In this document: positions 1 to 4,165 of the stretch, piece by piece
How positions within the stretch are numbered: the first letter of the stretch is position 1
How the letters are laid out: each line of letters starts with the position of its first letter
Assembly (NCBI GenBank): GCA_964596325.1
Contig: CAZQSQ010000027.1
Location: 1-10,178 of the forward strand
Direction: 5' to 3'
DNA from: JBAZJI01 sp964596325
Lineage (GTDB): Bacteria > Patescibacteriota > Minisyncoccia > Minisyncoccales > JAGOPM01
Length of the DNA stretch: 10,178 nt
Translations under genes and position numbers: made by a program
The notes under the pieces: model-generated
What the model was told of the DNA's origin: nothing
What the model saw: the letters and a program-made list of their open reading frames with translations, nothing else
Databases searched by the model: none

Positions 1-49
1 CAACTGTGCTTTTACCTGATCCCGCCGGCCCGTCAATGGCAATAATCAT
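1..49 (-). CDS. cmk: Cytidylate kinase, N-terminal fragment (partial)
   Basis: Only the first 16 codons are inside the window; the gene runs off the left edge. They read MIIAIDGPAGSGKSTV, an initial beta strand followed by a P-loop (GPAGSGKST, residues 7-15). This wording at the extreme N-terminus is typical of cytidylate kinase, which phosphorylates CMP and dCMP with ATP in pyrimidine nucleotide synthesis in the cytoplasm. The ATG at 49 is chosen because the P-loop then starts at the usual distance from the N-terminus. No Shine-Dalgarno sequence is visible. A TATAAT hexamer (61-66, minus strand) ends only 11 nt before the ATG, so a leader would be very short, but I see no matching -35 box. 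Other small P-loop kinases share the motif, so the name rests on a short stretch. Confidence 0.8.
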   Translation of the reverse strand, partial: MIIAIDGPAGSGKSTV

Positions 50-68
50 AGAATAAAATAATTATAGC

Positions 69-92
69 AAAATGGCGCCTAAGCGCCATTTT
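69..92 (-). terminator. Hairpin terminator after the deoxyribosyltransferase-like gene
   Basis: A perfect 10-bp inverted repeat (69-78 pairs with 83-92; stem AAAATGGCGC, 4-nt loop) lies just downstream of the gene that stops at 107. The end of the stem supplies the U-run (GCCATTTT). It would end the butyrate kinase transcript before cmk. The opposite strand also carries T residues after the stem, so it may work in both directions. Confidence 0.7.
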
Positions 93-106
93 TACTCAAT
101 CACCGC

Positions 107-493
107 TCATATTTCTTGATTATTTTGGGCAAGTATAGTGCCAATATTGCCCAAATCATTCTCGGGGATAATCTGGTCCGCTAGGCAATCGAGCTCTGGC
201 TGGCCGGTTGCGGCCAAGAAAATCACTTTCTTCCCCGCACCCTTAGCATAGCCAATTTCAGTTTTGACCGAATTGCCAAAATATCCCCCTGGGTTTACCA
301 CCAAAACAATATCGGCCGCGTTAATTTTTTCAAAATGCTCAAAGACAAGATTGGAAACCATTTGCGGTGTTATAGTCTCTTGGGCTAGCCCCATGGTTGG
401 CAAAAGGCATTCTACTCCATTGGCGGCAAGCGCCTCGCCAACTTTTTTGATATTTTCTTCAAACCTTAAACTGCCGCTTATACAAACCTTCAT
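107..493 (-). CDS. Nucleoside 2-deoxyribosyltransferase-like protein
   Basis: This 128-residue cytoplasmic protein begins with a Rossmann-like strand (KVCISGSLRF, residues 2-11). Near the middle it has the block VNPGGYFGNSVKTEIGYA (66-83). In the nucleoside 2-deoxyribosyltransferase superfamily a comparable Gly-rich loop followed by E-x-G-Y-A carries the catalytic glutamate, here probably E79. Members move deoxyribose between bases or hydrolyse the N-glycosidic bond of nucleotides, often in salvage or pool cleaning. The length is at the short end for the superfamily, so the substrate cannot be predicted. The ATG at 493 lies 4 nt after the TAA of butyrate kinase (498-500) without a clear Shine-Dalgarno sequence, which suggests translational coupling in a two-gene operon. 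The start is well supported because the first beta strand follows it directly. Confidence 0.72.
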   Translation of the reverse strand: MKVCISGSLRFEENIKKVGEALAANGVECLLPTMGLAQETITPQMVSNLVFEHFEKINAADIVLVVNPGGYFGNSVKTEIGYAKGAGKKVIFLAATGQPELDCLADQIIPENDLGNIGTILAQNNQEI

Positions 494-497
494 AGTT

Positions 498-1580
498 TTA
501 ATATTCTTTAACTTTTTCTTCTTTGGATATTATCCGTAGGGCACCATCGCGCATGGCTTCCAATTCCTTTTCCCCCGGATATACGCAAACGCCGATGCCC
601 AAAGCAAATAAATCCTTCTTGATGGACTCCACCAAGAGCGGCCAACGCGCCGCCCCGCCGGTTAAAATTATCTGTTCAATCTTTTCTCCCTCAAAATCCG
701 GGATAAGGGAACAAATAGCGCGGGAAATCCCGGCAAACATCTCATCCACCACATCCTTTTGCTCCTTATCAAGGCTTGGGTATTTTTTTTCCAGCTCAAT
801 CAAGTCCTTTGTGCCCAGATGAGCATAAAGCCCACCCCCACCGGTGACTAAATGCAAAATTTCTTCCTTGCTTTTTGTTTTAGAAAAGCACAGCTCAACC
901 AAAGCCTGCAAAGGCACGGCGCCGGACCTTTCCGGGGTCATCGGCCCTTCGCCGGCTACGGCATTAATAACATTAATTGCCCGGCCATGGCGGTGTGCGC
1001 CAAAGGAGGAGCCGCCGCCCAGATGCGCCACGATTAAATTCAAATCCTCATATTTTTTACCGATGCTTTGGGCATATTCCCGGGCTACGGCCTTTTGGTT
1101 CAGTGCATGCCAGCCCGCATAGCGCGTAATTCCAGGGATGCCAGTTATCTTGTGCCTTGGTTCAATTTCATCAGAAGAAACCGGATCAATTACAAAAGCC
1201 CCCTGCTTAGCGCCAAATTTTTCAGCCAGCCCCCAAGCCAGCTCTGCCCCCAGGTTAGAAGCGTGCTGCGCCAAGGCGTGGTGGCGCAAAACATCCATCA
1301 TTTTGGCATTAACCGCATAAGTGCCTGATTCGATATGGGGCATATTGCCTCCCCGGCCCATCACTGCATCAAGTTTTTCAATTCCCTTTTGTGCTAATAC
1401 TTGAGAAATGGCCGAAAGGCGAAAATCAAATTGCTCAAAAATATCGCCAGGCTTGGAAAACCGCGCTTGGAAATCCGCATCCTTGGCATGATCTATTTTG
1501 AACTCAAAAACTAAGGCCTTATCTTCAAAGACTGCAATTTTAGTAGTTGTTGACCCGGGATTAATAACCAGTATTTTCAT
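498..1580 (-). CDS. buk: Butyrate kinase
   Basis: The 360-residue protein matches butyrate kinase of the acetokinase/ASKHA family in length and motifs: the phosphate-1 loop NPGSTTTK (7-14), SSDEIEPRHK (135-144), HLGGGSSFGAH (186-196), GEGPMTPERSGAVP (210-223), the second nucleotide loop LTGGAA (306-311) and the C-terminal PGEKELEAMRDGALR (335-349). The enzyme interconverts butyryl phosphate plus ADP with butyrate plus ATP. Its usual partner, phosphate butyryltransferase, is not in this window, so the gene may serve a branched or short-chain acyl phosphate formed elsewhere. The ATG at 1580 is preceded by GAAAGGG at a close spacing, a moderate Shine-Dalgarno sequence. The stop is 4 nt before the next gene. 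It is intact, with no missing key motif. Related family members (branched-chain fatty acid kinase) cannot be excluded. Confidence 0.93.
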   Translation of the reverse strand: MKILVINPGSTTTKIAVFEDKALVFEFKIDHAKDADFQARFSKPGDIFEQFDFRLSAISQVLAQKGIEKLDAVMGRGGNMPHIESGTYAVNAKMMDVLRHHALAQHASNLGAELAWGLAEKFGAKQGAFVIDPVSSDEIEPRHKITGIPGITRYAGWHALNQKAVAREYAQSIGKKYEDLNLIVAHLGGGSSFGAHRHGRAINVINAVAGEGPMTPERSGAVPLQALVELCFSKTKSKEEILHLVTGGGGLYAHLGTKDLIELEKKYPSLDKEQKDVVDEMFAGISRAICSLIPDFEGEKIEQIILTGGAARWPLLVESIKKDLFALGIGVCVYPGEKELEAMRDGALRIISKEEKVKEY

Positions 1581-1603
1581 AACCCTTTCAGCTTAGCGCA
1601 ATT

Positions 1604-1640
1604 CCCCAATTTTTCAAAAAAGCTCCTGACTCATTTTTAC
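1604..1640 (-). repeat. Dispersed intergenic repeat, copy 1
   Basis: Read on the minus strand, this copy runs GTAAAAATGAGTCAGGAGC, then TTTTTTGAAAAATTGGGG. It shares the framework A5-(N)-TCAGGA-(N)-T5-(N)-TGAAAA-TTGG with 2828-2862 and 3783-3819. It lies between the terminator of the membrane-protein gene and the butyrate kinase start. The A5 and T5 arms can pair as a weak hairpin with TCAGGA in the loop. Confidence 0.6.
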
Positions 1641-1653
1641 CCTCTCCCTAATG

Positions 1654-1673
1654 AAAAAACGCCCATAGGGCGG
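1654..1673 (-). terminator. Rho-independent terminator after the membrane-protein gene
   Basis: On the minus strand CGCCC (1672-1668), a TAT loop and GGGCG (1664-1660) are followed directly by six T residues (1659-1654). It begins 2 nt after the stop codon at 1675. Short but GC-rich stem with a good U-run. Confidence 0.75.
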
Positions 1674-1674
1674 T

Positions 1675-2523
1675 TTATTTATTAGTCATTTTTTTAATCT
1701 CGCTTTTGATTCCTTTTGCAAGTTCGCCTTTGTTATTCCGTTCATTTCCAGGATGTTCGGAAGTATAAACTTCCCCCTTATCCCTTACATACGGATCTTT
1801 GGTGGCTCCAACTTCGCCGGCGACTCGCTTGATAGTTTTGGAGGCTGTGTCGATCTCATCCTTGCTAGAATTATGGTCAAGATTTCTGGTCGCTATTTTC
1901 AAATCGCGCTTCTGGTCGCCAGACAAATGGACGTCACCTTGCCCGACTCGATTATTAATGCCGGAAGTGTATTGATAGGTTTCCTCCAAGTCTGATACTC
2001 CACTTGCTTCCGATCCGCCTCCTCCGCCGCCTCCGCCACTAGCACCACTTGCCGCTCCACCAAAAAAAATGAAATAGTAAAGCGCCAAAACAATAACGGC
2101 GAAAATCAGCATAGGAACGGCATAGAGTCCGACAAGGATGACAACAAAAATCAAAACTCTTTTCCAGGGTGCGTCCACCGTTCCTTCATACTCCGATGTA
2201 ACGAAATAGGCGATAAAATTATTCAATCTTTTCGTCTTGACTTCGTCTCCCTCTTCCCAGGTGTATTCTCTGGCTCCAAAGATTCCCCTGATAGCATCAA
2301 GAATTCCTTGGCCAAACCACCATCCAAATAATCCTACCGGAATCAGATAACCCCAAAAAAGCGGTGGGCTTAACCATTGCCATAAAGGCGGTATCTTGCC
2401 GAAAAATACAACGACTCCGAAGAATCCCTGGTGGCCAAATAGCGCATACCAGAACGCAAAACAAACCAATGAAAAAATGCCAAGAAGCGGCACAAGCCAA
2501 GAGTACTTGCTTTTATCCTTCAC
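1675..2523 (-). CDS. Predicted multi-pass membrane protein with Gly-rich linker
   Basis: I do not recognise a family. The 282-residue protein has hydrophobic segments at about 8-28, 33-43, 54-75 and 122-154 (the last long enough for two spans), with a charged loop at about 84-121. A low-complexity linker rich in Gly, Ala and Ser follows (155-175, including eight Gly in a row), and then a hydrophilic, highly charged tail to the end (176-282), probably soluble and partly disordered. The start is GTG at 2523, set by the strongest Shine-Dalgarno sequence in the window 4 nt upstream. No signal cleavage site or enzyme motif is visible. It is a single transcription unit: its own terminator follows at once, and another terminator lies upstream (2609-2630). 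Function is unknown; the linker suggests a membrane anchor presenting a soluble domain. Confidence 0.8.
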   Translation of the reverse strand: MKDKSKYSWLVPLLGIFSLVCFAFWYALFGHQGFFGVVVFFGKIPPLWQWLSPPLFWGYLIPVGLFGWWFGQGILDAIRGIFGAREYTWEEGDEVKTKRLNNFIAYFVTSEYEGTVDAPWKRVLIFVVILVGLYAVPMLIFAVIVLALYYFIFFGGAASGASGGGGGGGGSEASGVSDLEETYQYTSGINNRVGQGDVHLSGDQKRDLKIATRNLDHNSSKDEIDTASKTIKRVAGEVGATKDPYVRDKGEVYTSEHPGNERNNKGELAKGIKSEIKKMTNK

Positions 2524-2525
2524 AA

Positions 2526-2535
2526 CTCCTCCTTT
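2526..2535 (-). promoter_or_regulatory. Strong Shine-Dalgarno deciding a GTG start
   Basis: AAAGGAGGAG on the minus strand sits just before GTG at 2523-2521. No in-frame ATG lies near, so this site fixes the start of the membrane protein. It stands out because hsdM, the nuclease gene and the small acidic gene have no clear Shine-Dalgarno sequence. Confidence 0.8.
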
Positions 2536-2608
2536 GTATTACAAATATTACGAACTGACTATATTCAAACACTTTTTTCTATTTTAGTCAAATTAACCTC
2601 CCAACCCA

Positions 2609-2630
2609 AAAGCCCGCTCTCGCGGGCTTT
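2609..2630 (-). terminator. Hairpin terminator after the small acidic gene
   Basis: A 9-bp perfect stem AAAGCCCGC/GCGGGCTTT (2609-2617 with 2622-2630) with a 4-nt loop ends in TTTT on the minus strand. It follows the stop at 2645 by 14 nt. The stem is identical to that of 3753-3774; only the loop differs. Confidence 0.8.
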
Positions 2631-2644
2631 AAAGATTTATTTTC

Positions 2645-2800
2645 TTATTCATTTTCTGCAATTTCAGCTGCCGACTCCTCATCCAACCCTTCATCAATCA
2701 GTTCCTGCGCGCGCTCGGCTTGGTCAATGTCCAAATCATACTCCTGCATCAATTCTTGAATCTCCTCCGGCGCCAATATTTTCTCAATTTCGTCAGCCAT
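2645..2800 (-). CDS. Small acidic protein of unknown function
   Basis: A 51-codon reading frame starts at ATG 2800 and stops with TAA at 2645-2647. The product begins MADEIEKILAPEEIQELM and ends DEESAAEIAENE. It is very acidic and looks helical throughout, with Glu, Asp, Ala, Ile and Leu dominating and no Cys or membrane segment. The periodic hydrophobic residues suggest two or three amphipathic helices. It sits 75 nt downstream of the nuclease-like gene, with repeat copy 2 in the gap, and a good terminator follows 14 nt after its stop, which supports a real gene. No clear Shine-Dalgarno sequence precedes the ATG. I cannot name a family. It could be cotranscribed with the nuclease and act as a partner or inhibitor, but that is only inferred from position and charge. 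Confidence 0.6.
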   Translation of the reverse strand: MADEIEKILAPEEIQELMQEYDLDIDQAERAQELIDEGLDEESAAEIAENE

Positions 2801-2827
2801 ATTTTTATATCTTTATTTCAAACTTTT

Positions 2828-2862
2828 CCCAACTTTTCAGAAAAATCCTGATCACTTTTTAC
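2828..2862 (-). repeat. Dispersed intergenic repeat, copy 2
   Basis: Minus strand: GTAAAAAGTGATCAGGA, then TTTTTCTGAAAAGTTGGG. It follows the stop of the nuclease-like gene (2876) by 13 nt and precedes the small acidic gene. Compared with the other copies it has lost the GC step before the T5 arm, so the hairpin is weaker. Confidence 0.6.
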
Positions 2863-2875
2863 TTTTTACATTGCT

Positions 2876-3679
2876 TTAAATCTCGTCCGAAGTATTTACT
2901 TCAAAGTGAATTACACTTGTTAGCTCTCTTGCTTCGGCCAAAATAGTTTTAGTAAAACTCTCTAAATCTTTAAAATTAACTACGTCGACAAGAAAATACT
3001 CTTCTCTCGCCGTATGTGAAACTTGATCGTTGTATGCATAATTTACCTCTGTCAAAAAATTATTTTTTACTTCCCTTGCGGTACTTTGACAAAAATCAGT
3101 CCTATGAAATTTATCAAAAGAGCTACAAATAATTACTGGATAATTCAAAACGCTGGCTATCGGGATTCCATTTGATATCATAGCGATATTTTTGTTTCTA
3201 TAATATATCATTGCATGCAACGGCTGGATAATAGCTGGAAAAAATCCAGAGGAATCATGGAACAACTTAACAACATCCAAATTTTCTCCATAATGTGTCT
3301 TCGTAATATTCACTTGCTTATTGCCGAAGTGCCTTTCTCTAAATTTTTTAATCTTTTCTCCATCGACACGGTCAAACCAAAAAATGGCATCTTCGTCTAT
3401 ATATTTACATTCAATAAACAGTCTCACAAATACCTGCGAGATCATTTTCCCAAAGTTATTTTTTATTGGTATCGATTTGCAACAAATTATATCAATCTCC
3501 CTGGGAACGTTTTTCACATTATCGTTATAATATGGGCTAATCTCAACAATCCATCCATCATTTCTAAAATGATTTACAACTCTACATTGAAAACTATGCC
3601 CATCCTCCGCAATAATTTGATCTATGAATTCTTTTGTAACTATTTTGGTTTTGAATCCTTTCTCATTATGCTTCGCCAT
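2876..3679 (-). CDS. Probable PD-(D/E)xK nuclease, family not recognised
   Basis: This 267-residue soluble protein has the layout of a restriction-endonuclease fold near its N-terminus: a helix with HSFQCRVVNHFRNDGW (28-43), a strand, then REIDIICC (60-67) giving a metal-binding Asp at D63, and FVRLFIECKYID (84-95) giving E90 and K92 of the E-x-K motif. The rest (about 96-267) has mixed helix and strand character with several aromatic and His residues and no motif I know. Such nucleases cut DNA and often act in restriction or other defence. It lies just after the type I restriction operon but has its own candidate promoter, with a terminator separating the two. The gene is visibly AT-richer than its neighbours (two sampled 60-base lines hold about 23% and 33% GC, against about 52-55% in hsdM and hsdR), which suggests separate transfer. 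The ATG at 3679 lacks a Shine-Dalgarno sequence. Confidence 0.72.
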   Translation of the reverse strand: MAKHNEKGFKTKIVTKEFIDQIIAEDGHSFQCRVVNHFRNDGWIVEISPYYNDNVKNVPREIDIICCKSIPIKNNFGKMISQVFVRLFIECKYIDEDAIFWFDRVDGEKIKKFRERHFGNKQVNITKTHYGENLDVVKLFHDSSGFFPAIIQPLHAMIYYRNKNIAMISNGIPIASVLNYPVIICSSFDKFHRTDFCQSTAREVKNNFLTEVNYAYNDQVSHTAREEYFLVDVVNFKDLESFTKTILAEARELTSVIHFEVNTSDEI

Positions 3680-3714
3680 ATTTAAGGTAGTGAATTCTTA
3701 TCATCTCTTTCTGC

Positions 3715-3742
3715 ATCATACCCCGCCAATCTAGCCTTGCAA
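3715..3742 (-). promoter_or_regulatory. Candidate sigma-70 promoter for the nuclease-like gene
   Basis: On the minus strand TTGCAA (3742-3737) is separated by 16 nt from TATGAT (3720-3715), a good -10 match. It sits between the operon terminator and the ATG at 3679, giving a leader of about 30 nt. Found by eye only. Confidence 0.4.
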
Positions 3743-3752
3743 CCCCCACCAA

Positions 3753-3774
3753 AAAGCCCGCGCGAGCGGGCTTT
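3753..3774 (-). terminator. Terminator of the hsd operon
   Basis: A 9-bp stem AAAGCCCGC/GCGGGCTTT (3753-3761 with 3766-3774) with a 4-nt loop runs into TTTTT on the minus strand. It follows the peptidase stop (3791) by 16 nt and would end the hsdM-hsdS-hsdR-peptidase transcript. Confidence 0.85.
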
Positions 3775-3782
3775 AATGTTCT

Positions 3783-3819
3783 GCCAACTTTCAGAAAAAG
3801 GCTCCTGACCCCTTTTTCC
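3783..3819 (-). repeat. Dispersed repeat, copy 3, overlapping the peptidase stop
   Basis: Minus strand: AAAAAGGGGTCAGGAGCC, then TTTTTCTGAAAGTTGGC. This is the best-formed copy: AAAAAGG and CCTTTTT can pair as a 7-bp stem around GGTCAGGAG. Its TGA (3793-3791) is the stop codon of the DUF45 gene, so the repeat encodes the last residues KKGSGAFF. Confidence 0.65.
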
Positions 3820-4165
3820 TCTTTTCTACACCCGCTCTGCTTGTCTGGCGGCAACATTCCAACAAGGTAAGTTGCTTTTCGCACTGTTCGTAGTCACCCA
3901 AATATGCTAGCATCAGGCTTTTCCAAAGCTTGCTATGGTTGGGAGCCTTGAAGTGAAGCAGCTCGTGAACTATTACATAGTCGCCGATTTGCTGGTTAAC
4001 CGAAAGAAGTTCAACATTAAAATTCATATTGCCTGCCGTTGAACAAGACGCCCATTTTTTCTTCATAGGCCGCAGCGCAAGAGTTCGTACTTTAACGCCA
4101 ATCTTCTTGGCAAAATGATGAACTCTACCCTTGAAACTATCTTTTGTGTTAGATCCTTTTTTCAT
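3791..4165 (-). CDS. DUF45/YgjP-like zinc metallopeptidase
   Basis: A 124-residue protein (from the ATG) with the two signatures of the YgjP/DUF45 group related to M48 and SprT peptidases: KKKWASCSTAGNMNFN (35-50), and the zinc site VHELLH (66-71) with a further His at position 77 in PNHSKLW. H67, H71 and H77 should bind zinc and E68 should be the catalytic base. It is shorter than the full family (often above 200 residues) and lacks the N-terminal part. Such peptidases are often found next to type I restriction genes; their role there is unknown. The ATG at 4165 overlaps the end of hsdR by 17 nt, suggesting coupled translation. An in-frame TTG at 4198 would add 11 residues identical in position to hsdR codons and seems less likely. 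The last eight residues come from repeat copy 3, so the original C-terminus may have been replaced. Confidence 0.8.
   Translation of the reverse strand: MKKGSNTKDSFKGRVHHFAKKIGVKVRTLALRPMKKKWASCSTAGNMNFNVELLSVNQQIGDYVIVHELLHFKAPNHSKLWKSLMLAYLGDYEQCEKQLTLLECCRQTSRAGVEKRKKGSGAFF

Noticed and set aside
61..66. TATAAT hexamer before cmk as a promoter
   Set aside because: The matching -35 position (about 84-89) falls inside the terminator stem and has no resemblance to TTGACA; kept only as a remark in the cmk entry.
3666..3884. Minus-strand 72-codon frame overlapping the peptidase end and the operon terminator
   Set aside because: It reads through a strong terminator, repeat copy 3 and the candidate promoter; the frame is a shadow of the DUF45 gene.
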